In this document: positions 54,681 to 63,218 of the stretch, one piece after another | Layout: every line of letters begins with the position of its first letter | How positions within the stretch are numbered: position 1 is the stretch's first letter | NCBI RefSeq assembly: GCF_000299415.1 | Contig: NZ_AMPG01000001.1 | Span: 1,178,001-1,242,000 of the forward strand | Direction: 5' to 3' | DNA from: Candidatus Microthrix parvicella Bio17-1 | GTDB taxonomy: Bacteria > Actinomycetota > Acidimicrobiia > Acidimicrobiales > Microtrichaceae | Length of the DNA stretch: 64,000 nucleotides | Program-made: the position numbers and the translations under genes | The notes under the pieces: generated by a model | The model's input: only the letters and a program-made list of their open reading frames with translations | Told to the model about the DNA's origin: nothing | The model's database searches: none

Positions 54681-55628
54681 ATGGGGAACGACTTTGAGAC
54701 CATCCGCTACGAGGTGAGCGATCAGATCGCCACGTTGACGTTGGACCGGCCAGAACGTCTGAACGCCTTCACGTCGCTGATGGCCGCCGAGATCATCGCG
54801 GTGCTCGACCTGGTGGACGCCGACGACGACGTGCGGGCCCTGATCATCACCGGTGAGGGCAAGGCGTTCTGTGCGGGGGCGGACCTGGCGGCGGGCACGT
54901 CGACCTTCGACTACGAAGCCCGGGGCGACTCGGTCTTCGGGGGTGACGAGGCCGACGCTGCGGGCGACGACCCCGTGGTGGCGTTCTATGGCGGCATCGA
55001 TGACATGCGAGGCGACGGCCCCGACGCCATACGCGACACCGGCGGCATCGTGGTGCTGAGAATGTTCCGCTGCACCAAGCCCATCATCGCCGCCATCGGG
55101 GGCGATGCGGTGGGCATCGGCGTCACTATGTGTCTGCCCGCCGACATCCGCATGGCCAGCCGAACCGCCCGTTTTGGGTTCGTGTTCAACGCCCGGGGTC
55201 TGGTGCCCGAGGCGACGTCGTCGTGGTTCCTTCCTCGCATCGTGGGCATCTCCACCGCGCTGGAGTGGTGCTACACCGCCGGCCTGGTCAGAGCCGACCA
55301 GGCCTTGACCGCCGGTCTGGTGCGCTCGCTTCATGCGCCTCACGAGCTGGTGGAGGATGCCCGGAAGCTGGCCCGACGTTTCATCGCCGGATCGGCCCCG
55401 GTGTCGGCCGCGCTCACCCGCCAGATGATGTGGCGTGGTCTCGGCGCCGCCCACCCCATGGAGGCCCACCGCATCGACAGCCGGGCGGTGGTGGCCCAGG
55501 GCCGCGGCAGCGACGCGGCCGAGGGCATCGGGTCGTTTCTAGAGAAACGCCCGCCGGTGTGGACCCAATCGCTGCCCGCCGACCTGCCGGACTGGTATCC
55601 GTGGTGGGACGAGCCCACGTTCACCTGA
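54681..55628 (+). CDS. enoyl-CoA hydratase/isomerase-family protein
   Basis: 315 residues of the crotonase family. LTLDRPERLNAFTSLM, then ALIITGEGKAFCAGADLAAG and KPIIAAIGGDAVGIGVTM form the CoA-binding and oxyanion parts. An insertion of about 35 residues (after GTSTFDYEARGD) lengthens the loop next to the active site. The final EKRPPVW is also family-like. Role in fatty-acid or steroid side-chain beta-oxidation. Its end overlaps the convergent HAD gene by 8 bases. Confidence 0.9.
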   Translation: MGNDFETIRYEVSDQIATLTLDRPERLNAFTSLMAAEIIAVLDLVDADDDVRALIITGEGKAFCAGADLAAGTSTFDYEARGDSVFGGDEADAAGDDPVVAFYGGIDDMRGDGPDAIRDTGGIVVLRMFRCTKPIIAAIGGDAVGIGVTMCLPADIRMASRTARFGFVFNARGLVPEATSSWFLPRIVGISTALEWCYTAGLVRADQALTAGLVRSLHAPHELVEDARKLARRFIAGSAPVSAALTRQMMWRGLGAAHPMEAHRIDSRAVVAQGRGSDAAEGIGSFLEKRPPVWTQSLPADLPDWYPWWDEPTFT

Positions 55629-56310
55629 GTTGACGAAGGGTGTCGATCGTCTCGGCATCGACGCGGTCCAAGCTGCGCAGCACCCGATCACAAAACTCGA
55701 ACCGTGGATCATCTGCCTGCGCGGCAGCCGGGACGGCGACCACCCGCATGCCGGCGGCCGCTGCGGCGATGGCGCCGTTGACCGAGTCCTCGATGGCCAC
55801 GCACGTGCCGGGCCGAACGCCGAGCAACGCTGCAGTGCTCAGGTAACAGGCCGGATGCGGTTTCCCGGCGGGTTCGTCCTCGGCCGAGTGCACCCGCTCG
55901 AAGCGATCGCCAAGCCCCAGGCCCAGCAGCGAGGCGTCGATCAGGCGCCTGGGCGACGACGAGCACACGGCCAGCCGATGACCGGCTGCGGCCAGCCGAG
56001 CGACGGCACCGGTCGCTCCTGCGATCTCGATGGGGCCGTTCTGCGCATGATCGACCATGGCATCGACGATCGCGTTGGCCACGGCGCCCACCGATGAGTT
56101 CGGTGCCGTGACGTCCCATGGGCGACGGGCCAGCCAGTGCCCGACCACCTCGTCGACCCGCAGCCCGGTGGTCGAGGCGGTGTCGGCGGCGTCGAGGCGA
56201 ACTCCCACCTCGGCGAACACCTCCACCTCGGCCGCCTCCCATCGGGGTTCGGAGTCGATCAACACCCCGTCCAGATCGAAGATCACGGTCGGGCTCGTGG
56301 GGCGCACCAT
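55621..56310 (-). CDS. HAD-family phosphatase (beta-phosphoglucomutase-like)
   Basis: 229 residues from the ATG at 56310. Motif I is VIFDLDGVLIDSEP, motif II AVCSSS, and GKPHPACYLSTA then VAIEDSVNGAIAA are motifs III and IV. Closest in shape to YcjU/beta-PGM-like sugar-phosphate phosphatases. A longer frame to 56349 is possible. Confidence 0.9.
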   Translation of the reverse strand: MVRPTSPTVIFDLDGVLIDSEPRWEAAEVEVFAEVGVRLDAADTASTTGLRVDEVVGHWLARRPWDVTAPNSSVGAVANAIVDAMVDHAQNGPIEIAGATGAVARLAAAGHRLAVCSSSPRRLIDASLLGLGLGDRFERVHSAEDEPAGKPHPACYLSTAALLGVRPGTCVAIEDSVNGAIAAAAAGMRVVAVPAAAQADDPRFEFCDRVLRSLDRVDAETIDTLRQLR

Positions 56311-56383
56311 GGCGGCGCACCGTACCGCCTTCAGGCTCAACGTCGACACTCCCCGGCGGGTCGGCGGACCCCGACGGGTGTAG

Positions 56384-57772
56384 CCATGGGGAATCGCTCG
56401 ACGCTCTCCCGACCACCCGAACGGCGGTGCTCAACACCCACAGTCGCCACCGCCCGACGACGAACCTGGTGCGGCCGCGCCGGTTGGGCGTCGCAGCATC
56501 TTCGCCTCACTCGCATCGCGAAACTTCCGGCTGTTCTTCGTCGGACAGACCATCTCCCAGGTGGGCAACTGGATGACGATGGTGGCCCTCACGCTGCTGA
56601 TCCTGCGCAGGACCGACAGCGGCATGGCCATCGGGTTGCTGTCGGCCTGCCAGTTCGGACCAGTGCTGTTGTTCTCGGCCTGGGCGGGGCTGATCGCCGA
56701 CCGGTCCAACAAGCGCAACCTGCTGATGCTCACCCAGGCCCTGGCGATGTGCCAGTCGGCGGCGTTGGGCGTGCTGGCCTTCATGGACCATGCCCCGATT
56801 GGCGCGTTCTACGTGGTCGCCTTCATCGGCGGCCTGTCACTGGCCGTCGACAACCCGGTGCGCCGACCGTTCGTCAACGAGCTGGTGCCGATCGGGGACG
56901 TCGCCAACGCCGTGTCGCTGTACAGCGCGATGAACAGCCTCGCGCGCATCGCCGGGCCGACCATCGCCGGCGTGCTCATCGTGACCGTCGGGTTCGGCTG
57001 GACGTTCACGATCGACGCCGTGTCCTACGTGGCCGTGCTGGGTTCGCTGGCGCTGATGCGCCCTGACGAGTTGCGGCGGGCGCCCCGCACACCACGCGGC
57101 GCCGGGCAGGTGCGGGAGGGACTGCGCTACATCACCGGGGTGCCGGAGCTGTGGATCACCTTCGCGATGCTGCTGATCATCGGACTCATCAGCTACAACT
57201 TCTCCGTCACCTTTCCGCTCTTCGTCGTCAAGGCCCTGCACGGCAGCGACCGCGCCTACACGTTGGTGTACGCGGCCTTCAGCGCCGGGGGACTGGTCGG
57301 GGCGCTGGTGACCGCTCGGCGATCGGTCGTGACCATCACCAACGTCGCCCGGGCCGCCGCTGGGCTGGGTGCCTCGATGCTGGTGCTCGCGTTCGTGCCC
57401 AACCCGGTGGTGGCGGCTGCCGTGGCGGTGGCGGTCGGCGCCATGGGCATCGGCTACATGACCGGAACCACCGCCATCGCCCAACTGCGAACCGACAACC
57501 GAATGCTCGGCCGGGTGCTGGCGGTGCAGATGGTGCTCCTCATCGGCACCACGCCGATCGGCGGACCGATCCTGGGAGCCGTCGCCGACGCGCTGGGTGC
57601 ACGGGCCCCGGTGCTCATCGGCGGTGTCGGGGCCTTGGCCGCTGCCGCGTTCGGCACGCTGGCCGCCCGTCGCTTCGACCAGACCTCGCCAACCCGGCCC
57701 GAAACCACGACCACGCCCGGAACTCGGGATCCGCCCGAACCCCCAGTGTGGGTCGAGCCCCAGGCGACGTAG
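56384..57772 (+). CDS. MFS transporter with unclear start
   Basis: An MFS permease of the enterobactin-exporter/MFS_3 type with 10-12 spans (VGNWMTMVALTLLIL, LSLAVDNPVRRPFVNELVP). The family's N-terminal segment, here SLASRNFRLFFVGQTIS, lies before the first GTG in frame (56561), and no ATG, GTG or TTG occurs in this frame back to the stop at 56381-56383. An ATG at 56386 is in another frame. A one-base error or mutation between 56386 and about 56500 would explain this. Probably exports a drug or metabolite. Confidence 0.8.
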   Translation, partial: PWGIARRSPDHPNGGAQHPQSPPPDDEPGAAAPVGRRSIFASLASRNFRLFFVGQTISQVGNWMTMVALTLLILRRTDSGMAIGLLSACQFGPVLLFSAWAGLIADRSNKRNLLMLTQALAMCQSAALGVLAFMDHAPIGAFYVVAFIGGLSLAVDNPVRRPFVNELVPIGDVANAVSLYSAMNSLARIAGPTIAGVLIVTVGFGWTFTIDAVSYVAVLGSLALMRPDELRRAPRTPRGAGQVREGLRYITGVPELWITFAMLLIIGLISYNFSVTFPLFVVKALHGSDRAYTLVYAAFSAGGLVGALVTARRSVVTITNVARAAAGLGASMLVLAFVPNPVVAAAVAVAVGAMGIGYMTGTTAIAQLRTDNRMLGRVLAVQMVLLIGTTPIGGPILGAVADALGARAPVLIGGVGALAAAAFGTLAARRFDQTSPTRPETTTTPGTRDPPEPPVWVEPQAT

Positions 57773-57781
57773 GTTGACGTG

Positions 57782-59167
57782 ATGGACCGGCTGCACACAC
57801 GTCGACGGCGACCCGCGCTGGATCCGGGACACCGCCGCCATCACGTGGTGGTGGTCGGCGCCGGGTTCGGTGGGTTGGCCGCCGCCCGGGCGCTGGACGA
57901 CGTCCCGGTGGACGTCACCGTGGTCGACGCCCACAACCACCACACGTTCCAACCCCTGCTTTACCAGGTGGCCACCGCCGGGCTGGACGCCGGCGACGTC
58001 ACCTACGCCGCCCGGGGCATCTTCCACCGACAGGCCAACGTCTCGGTGCACATGGCCCGGGTGGTCGGAGGCGACCTCGACGGTCGAACCCTCGCGTTGG
58101 CCGACGGATCCGAGCTGAGCTACGACCACCTGGTGTTGGCTGCCGGAGCCGTCACCAACACCTATGGCATTCCGGGCGTCGCCGAGCATGCCTTTGGGCT
58201 GAAGTCGCTCCGGGACGCCCTGGCGGTGCGGGCTCATGTGCTCAGCTGCTTCGAGGAGGCGGACGCTCGGCCCGAGCTGATCGACGACGGGCTGTTGAAC
58301 GTGGTGATCGCCGGTGGCGGTCCCACCGGCGTGGAGTTGGCCGGCGGGATGGTCGAGCTGATCGAGCACGTGTTGCGCCACGACTTCCCCCGCTTGGACC
58401 TCCGCCGTGCCCGGGTGGTGCTGGTGGAAATGGGCGACACACTGTTGCCCCCGTTCCATCCCAAGCTGGGCGCCAAAGCGAAGGCCACGTTGGAACGTCG
58501 GGGGGTGGAGGTGCTCCTCGGGACCACCGTCGACCAGGTACACCGAACCTCGGTGGTGGTCAGCGGCCGCATGCTGGGCGAAGGAGCGGTGATTCCGGCC
58601 CACACGATGGTGTGGGCCGCCGGGATCCGTGCCAGTCCACTGGCTGACGCGCTCGATCTGGCGAACGGACCGGCCGGGCGTATCCCGGTGGGCGACGACC
58701 TGTCGCTCCCCGGGCATCCGGAGGTCTTCGTCATCGGCGACCTGGCGGCGGCCACCGACCACTCTGGTACACCCCTCCCACAAGTGGCGCCGGTGGCCAT
58801 ACAGGGCGGAACGCACGTCGCGGCCATGATCCATCGCCGTCTGGACGGCGAGGCGACCAGCGCCTTCCACTACACCGACAAGGGTTCGATGGCGACCGTG
58901 GGTCGGGCATCAGCGGTTGCCCAACTGCCCGGTGGGCTGCGCCTGTCGGGGCTGATCGGCTGGCTGGCCTGGCTGGCACTGCACCTGGTGCAGCTGGTGG
59001 GCTTCCGCAACCGGGCCAACGTGTTGGTGAACTGGGCTTGGAATTACGTCACCTACGACCGGGCCAGCCGCATCATCCCGGAGGCCGAGGTCGGTGCCGG
59101 GGAACGGACTCCCGGCCTGCGCCACGACGCCGGTGGTCTGGAGGACCCCGCCGAACGTTCGGCCTAA
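57782..59167 (+). CDS. ndh: type II NADH dehydrogenase (NDH-2)
   Basis: 461 residues. The FAD site is VVVVGAGFGGLAAARAL, the NADH site VVIAGGGPTGVELAGGM, and VFVIGDLAAA is the second FAD contact. Near the C-terminus a hydrophobic stretch (LIGWLAWLALHLVQLVGF) and FRNRANVLVNWAWNY anchor it to the membrane. It passes electrons from NADH to quinone without pumping protons. It lies 9 bases after the transporter stop and is probably co-transcribed with it. Confidence 0.92.
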   Translation: MDRLHTRRRRPALDPGHRRHHVVVVGAGFGGLAAARALDDVPVDVTVVDAHNHHTFQPLLYQVATAGLDAGDVTYAARGIFHRQANVSVHMARVVGGDLDGRTLALADGSELSYDHLVLAAGAVTNTYGIPGVAEHAFGLKSLRDALAVRAHVLSCFEEADARPELIDDGLLNVVIAGGGPTGVELAGGMVELIEHVLRHDFPRLDLRRARVVLVEMGDTLLPPFHPKLGAKAKATLERRGVEVLLGTTVDQVHRTSVVVSGRMLGEGAVIPAHTMVWAAGIRASPLADALDLANGPAGRIPVGDDLSLPGHPEVFVIGDLAAATDHSGTPLPQVAPVAIQGGTHVAAMIHRRLDGEATSAFHYTDKGSMATVGRASAVAQLPGGLRLSGLIGWLAWLALHLVQLVGFRNRANVLVNWAWNYVTYDRASRIIPEAEVGAGERTPGLRHDAGGLEDPAERSA

Positions 59168-59224
59168 CCACGCGCCACTACCGATGAACCATACGGATTT
59201 GGTGCCGCCTGCTGTACTGGCGGG

Positions 59225-60136
59225 ATGGTTGACACCGCACCGCTCTCCCCGATCGACCCGGGCAACACCCCGATGCGCGACTTCTGGGGTGGCAGCCGAG
59301 GCCAGTCGTGGGTTCGGCGCAGCGTCGCCTACGACGGGCAACTTCGGGCCTACACCGACGCGTTGATGGACGCCCTGAAACCGGTGCCTGGTGAGCACTG
59401 CCTGGATGTGGGCTGCGGCACCGGGTACACCACGAGAGAACTCGCCGTCGAGGTCACACCCGCCGGCGCTGCCGTGGGAGTGGACCTGTCGCACGCCATG
59501 GTGGCGGGAGCCCGGGCCGCTGCCGACGCGTCCGGCGCCGAGCGCAACCGACGCCCCTCCTTTGCGGTCGCCGACGTGCAGGTGGCCGACCTGGCGGCGC
59601 TCAACCAGAGCCGTGCCTACAACGTGATCGCCAGCCGATTCGGGATCATGTTTTTTGCTGACCCCGTGGCGGCCTTCACCAACCTGGCCTCGGCAGCCGC
59701 ACCGGGCGCCCGCCTTGGCCTGGTGTGCTGGGCCGCGCTGCAGGACAACCCATGGTTCACCGAGCCGCGCGACGCCGCACTTCCAATCTTGGAGCACGTG
59801 TTGGCGGCCCCGCCCGCCGAGCCGCCGCGGGATGCCCCAGGACCGTTCTCCATGGCCGATCCCACCCGCCCCACCGACCTGCTTGAGCGTGCCGGGTGGA
59901 CCAACGCATCCGTGCGAACGCTGACGAACGACCTCTACCTGGGAGGCCCGGGCTCCGTTGAATCAACCGTCAACTTCCTGACCTCGGGGTCGGCCATGGC
60001 GCCGACCCTGCACGACCATCCAGAGCTGTTGGAGCCGATGAATGTTGTACTTCGCAAGGTCTTGGCCCCACACCACGACGGCACCGGGGTGCGGTATCCG
60101 GCAACGGCGCACCTGGTGACCGCAACCCGGCCGTGA
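59225..60136 (+). CDS. class I SAM-dependent methyltransferase (UbiE/Coq5-like)
   Basis: 303 residues. Motif I is CLDVGCGTGYTTREL, followed by VGVDLSHAMVAGAR, YNVIASRFGIMFFADP and GARLGLVCWAAL. Similar to methyltransferases of the UbiE type that act on small molecules. The stop overlaps the acyltransferase start (GTGA type), so the two are coupled. Confidence 0.87.
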   Translation: MVDTAPLSPIDPGNTPMRDFWGGSRGQSWVRRSVAYDGQLRAYTDALMDALKPVPGEHCLDVGCGTGYTTRELAVEVTPAGAAVGVDLSHAMVAGARAAADASGAERNRRPSFAVADVQVADLAALNQSRAYNVIASRFGIMFFADPVAAFTNLASAAAPGARLGLVCWAALQDNPWFTEPRDAALPILEHVLAAPPAEPPRDAPGPFSMADPTRPTDLLERAGWTNASVRTLTNDLYLGGPGSVESTVNFLTSGSAMAPTLHDHPELLEPMNVVLRKVLAPHHDGTGVRYPATAHLVTATRP

Positions 60137-61590
60137 GCGCCGACGCTGGGGCCTTCCCCAGCGATGATTGGGGGGTTGACCCACCGGACACCGATGGAGT
60201 GCGCGCCCAAGATGGGGCCATGTTCACCAACGAGTCCGGCCGGCCAAACACCCAGCCCCAACCCGAAGCCAACCGGCCCGGCGCAACCGAAACCGACCCG
60301 GCCGAGCGAGATCGGGTGGTTGACGCCGTTCGTGCCGGCTGCCTGGTGGTGGTGGTGGCCGGTCACTGGCTGATGGCCGCCATCGGCACCGAAGCAACGG
60401 GCACCGGCGCCTACCGGGTGCAACTCGCCAACATGCTGGAGCTACGTCCGTGGACCCAATGGCTCACCTGGGTGCTGCAGGTGATGCCGCTGTTCTTCAT
60501 CGTCGGTGGGTTTGCCAACGCCGTCTCGTGGACCCGGACCGTCAACCGGGGTGGCCGGTGGGCTGACTGGGTGGCCAACCGCATGCGCCGCCTGCTGGCG
60601 CCGGCGATTGGGCTGCTGGCCGTCTGGCTGGTGGTCGTCGCCGTGGCCCAGCCGTTTCTGGACCCCCGGCTGGTTCATGGGGGCCACCGTCTGGTGACCA
60701 AGCCGTTGTGGTTCCTCGGCGTGTACCTGGTGATCACAGCGATGACCCCGCTGCTGGTGCGTCTTCAGACCCGGCTGGGCATCTGGGCGGTCGTCCCCTG
60801 GGCCGTCGCCGCCGTCGCCGTCGACGTTCTGCGCTTCAACGACCACGACACCGCACTGGCCTCATTGAACTTCGTCTTCGTCTGGGCCGCACTCACCCAG
60901 GTGGGTATGAGTTGGGACCGGCTGGTGGCAAACCGCGATCGTTGGTGGATGCTCGCCGGAGGCGGCTACCTGGCCCTCGGTCTTCTGGTGGGCATCGGCC
61001 CGTATGGCCTCTCCATGGTGGGCGTTGGTGGCAAGGTGTCCAACATGGCGCCGCCGAGCATCGCCCTGCTGGCCCTGGGCTGCGCGCAGCTGGGCTTGAT
61101 CCTGGCGGCCTGGGATCGGCTGCGATCCGTCCTGGCCCAGGAGCGCTACTGGACGCCGGTCATGCGGATCGGCGCAGGTGGCATGACCCTGTACTTGTGG
61201 CACCTGACGGCGATGGCCATCGGGGTGTGCCTGGTAGCGCTGGCCGCATCCCTCGGCATTGCCCAACCCACGCCCGGCTCGGCGCTGTGGTGGGCCACCA
61301 GGCCGCTGTGGTTCGGCGTGCTGGCGGTGGTTCTCTCGCCAATCCTACGTCGGGCCGCACCGGTTGAGGTGCGCTCGTTGTTGGCGCCGCAAAGCACCGG
61401 GACCCCGCTGTGGGCGGCCGTGCTCGGAGTGACGGCCGGCGCCGCCGCCATCGCCTACCTGGTGATCGAAGGGCTCCAGCCCGTGGGCCCCGCAGTGGTA
61501 CCGGTGCTGGTGTTGGCCGCCCTCGTGCGTTGGCTCTCGCCCCCCAACGACGCCGAGCCGGCCATCGATCGGGCCGATCGGTCCGATTGA
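60133..61590 (+). CDS. membrane acyltransferase (acyltransferase 3 family)
   Basis: 485 residues. After ~60 hydrophilic residues there are about ten membrane spans. RDRVVDAVRAGCLVVVVAGH, with the conserved His, MPLFFIVGGFANAVSW and RRLLAPAIGLLAVW are acyltransferase 3 (PF01757) patterns. It transfers acyl groups to a sugar or other surface molecule. GTG start, coupled to the methyltransferase. Confidence 0.85.
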   Translation: MSADAGAFPSDDWGVDPPDTDGVRAQDGAMFTNESGRPNTQPQPEANRPGATETDPAERDRVVDAVRAGCLVVVVAGHWLMAAIGTEATGTGAYRVQLANMLELRPWTQWLTWVLQVMPLFFIVGGFANAVSWTRTVNRGGRWADWVANRMRRLLAPAIGLLAVWLVVVAVAQPFLDPRLVHGGHRLVTKPLWFLGVYLVITAMTPLLVRLQTRLGIWAVVPWAVAAVAVDVLRFNDHDTALASLNFVFVWAALTQVGMSWDRLVANRDRWWMLAGGGYLALGLLVGIGPYGLSMVGVGGKVSNMAPPSIALLALGCAQLGLILAAWDRLRSVLAQERYWTPVMRIGAGGMTLYLWHLTAMAIGVCLVALAASLGIAQPTPGSALWWATRPLWFGVLAVVLSPILRRAAPVEVRSLLAPQSTGTPLWAAVLGVTAGAAAIAYLVIEGLQPVGPAVVPVLVLAALVRWLSPPNDAEPAIDRADRSD

Positions 61591-61633
61591 GGCTCGGCCG
61601 CCGCAGATCGGTTGGTTGACCAAACGGCAGCGC

Positions 61634-63130
61634 TCAGCTGGACCAGACGATGCTCTGCAGTTCACTGTAGGCATGCAGGCCGTAGGAGCCGCCATCGCGC
61701 CCCACGCCTGACTGCTTGAACCCACCGAAGGGGGCCTCGTGGTTGCGCTGCAGCGTGTTGAGGCCAACGTTGCCGGAGCGAAGCCGCTTGGCCATGTCCA
61801 GCGCCACCGCCGAGTCGCTGGTGAAGACATAGCTGTAGAGTCCGAAGTCGGAGTCGTTGGCGACGGCAATCGCCTCCTCCGCGTCGTCGACGGGCACCAC
61901 CGCAACCACCGGGCCGAAGATCTCCTCCCGCACCGGCGTCATCTGATTGGTGGCGTCGGCCAGCAGGGTGGGCGCCACGTAGAAGCCCCGCTCCATGTCG
62001 GGGCGTTCGCCGCCGACCGCAATGGTCGCCCCCTCCGCCCGCCCGGCCTCGATGTAGCCCTCCACCCGCGCTCGATGTGCCGCCGAGATGACCGGGCCGA
62101 CCACGGTGCCCCGCTCCAGGGGGTCCCCAACCGGCATGTAGGCGGCGGTCTTGGTGAGACCCGCCACCAGCTGGTCGTAGATGCCCCGCTGGGCGATCAC
62201 CCGGGTGGGACTGGTGCAGATCTGCCCGGAGTGGAAGCCCCACACGGAGGAGATGCCACCGATGGCCGCCTTCAGGTCTGCGTCGTCCAACACGATGCAG
62301 GCGCCTTTGCCACCCAGCTCCAGCAGGAGGCGTTTCATGCGGGCGCCGGACACCTCACCGATGCGTTGCCCGACGGCTGTCGAGCCGGTGAAGCTCACCA
62401 TGTCGACATTTTCGTCGGTGGTCAGCACCTCGGAGGGGGCCACATCCTGGCTGACGACACAGTTGACGACGCCGGGCGGGAACCCGGCCTCCACGAGAAG
62501 CTCGGCCATGCGGATGACGCCGAGAGGATCCTGCGGTGCGGGCTTCATGATGACCGTGTTGCCCATCGCCAGGGCCGGGGCCACCTTGCCCGCCATATTG
62601 ACCACCGGGAAGTTGTACGACGAGATCGCGGTGACCACGCCGACCGGGGCCCGGTTGGCGATCGCCGAGATCACACCGCCGGGGGCCAACGCGGTTGACG
62701 GCACGCTCTGCGGGCGCAGCGGGGTTACCGGCGACTCCTTGGCCCCCTCGGCGTAGCGACGGAACCGGGCCGCCGCCTGAGGCACCTGCATCGACTTGGT
62801 GACGCGCATCGTGGCGCCGGTCTCAGCCTGCACCAGCGGCACCAACTCGGCGGCGTGGGAATCGATCAGCTCGGCGGCACGGTTGAGCAGCTCGTAGCGG
62901 AGCTCGGGGGTGGTGCGTGACCACGACTCGAACGCCTCGGCGGCAGCCGCCGCGGCGTCGGCGGCCTGGTCGGTGGTCGCCTCGGGGGCGCGACCCACAA
63001 CCGCCTCGGTGGCCGGGTTGATGACGTCGTAGGTGCCTGCGCCGCCGGCTGGGCGGTCGCCGCCGATGATCAACGTCCACGGCTGATCGGGATCGGGTGC
63101 GTTGGTGGCTGCTTCGTCGGTGCTGCTCAT
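61634..63130 (-). CDS. aldehyde dehydrogenase
   Basis: 498 residues from the ATG at 63130. SSYNFPVVNMAGKVAPALA, FTGSTAVGQRIGE, LLLELGGKGACIVLDDADL (general base Glu) and GFHSGQICTSPTRV (catalytic Cys) are in family order. NAD(P)-dependent oxidation of an aldehyde. A frame to 63325 reads through a Pro/Arg-rich stretch and is rejected. The LLM oxidoreductase ends 89 bases upstream on the same strand. Confidence 0.93.
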   Translation of the reverse strand: MSSTDEAATNAPDPDQPWTLIIGGDRPAGGAGTYDVINPATEAVVGRAPEATTDQAADAAAAAAEAFESWSRTTPELRYELLNRAAELIDSHAAELVPLVQAETGATMRVTKSMQVPQAAARFRRYAEGAKESPVTPLRPQSVPSTALAPGGVISAIANRAPVGVVTAISSYNFPVVNMAGKVAPALAMGNTVIMKPAPQDPLGVIRMAELLVEAGFPPGVVNCVVSQDVAPSEVLTTDENVDMVSFTGSTAVGQRIGEVSGARMKRLLLELGGKGACIVLDDADLKAAIGGISSVWGFHSGQICTSPTRVIAQRGIYDQLVAGLTKTAAYMPVGDPLERGTVVGPVISAAHRARVEGYIEAGRAEGATIAVGGERPDMERGFYVAPTLLADATNQMTPVREEIFGPVVAVVPVDDAEEAIAVANDSDFGLYSYVFTSDSAVALDMAKRLRSGNVGLNTLQRNHEAPFGGFKQSGVGRDGGSYGLHAYSELQSIVWSS

Positions 63131-63218
63131 GGCGGTGGGGTTCCGTTTCTCGGTCGGTGGGATCGTCGTGATCGGGTCGGGGTGAAGGTTCGGACGGCGG
63201 GTTGGATCGGTCGGCGGG

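Noticed and set aside
56837-58870. 677-codon open frame on the minus strand
   Set aside because: Antisense across two real genes (MFS transporter and NDH-2); Gly/His/Arg-rich shadow.
61606-61624. CGGTTGGTTGACCAAACGG as a terminator between convergent genes
   Set aside because: Short stem with a mismatch, almost no loop and no T-run.
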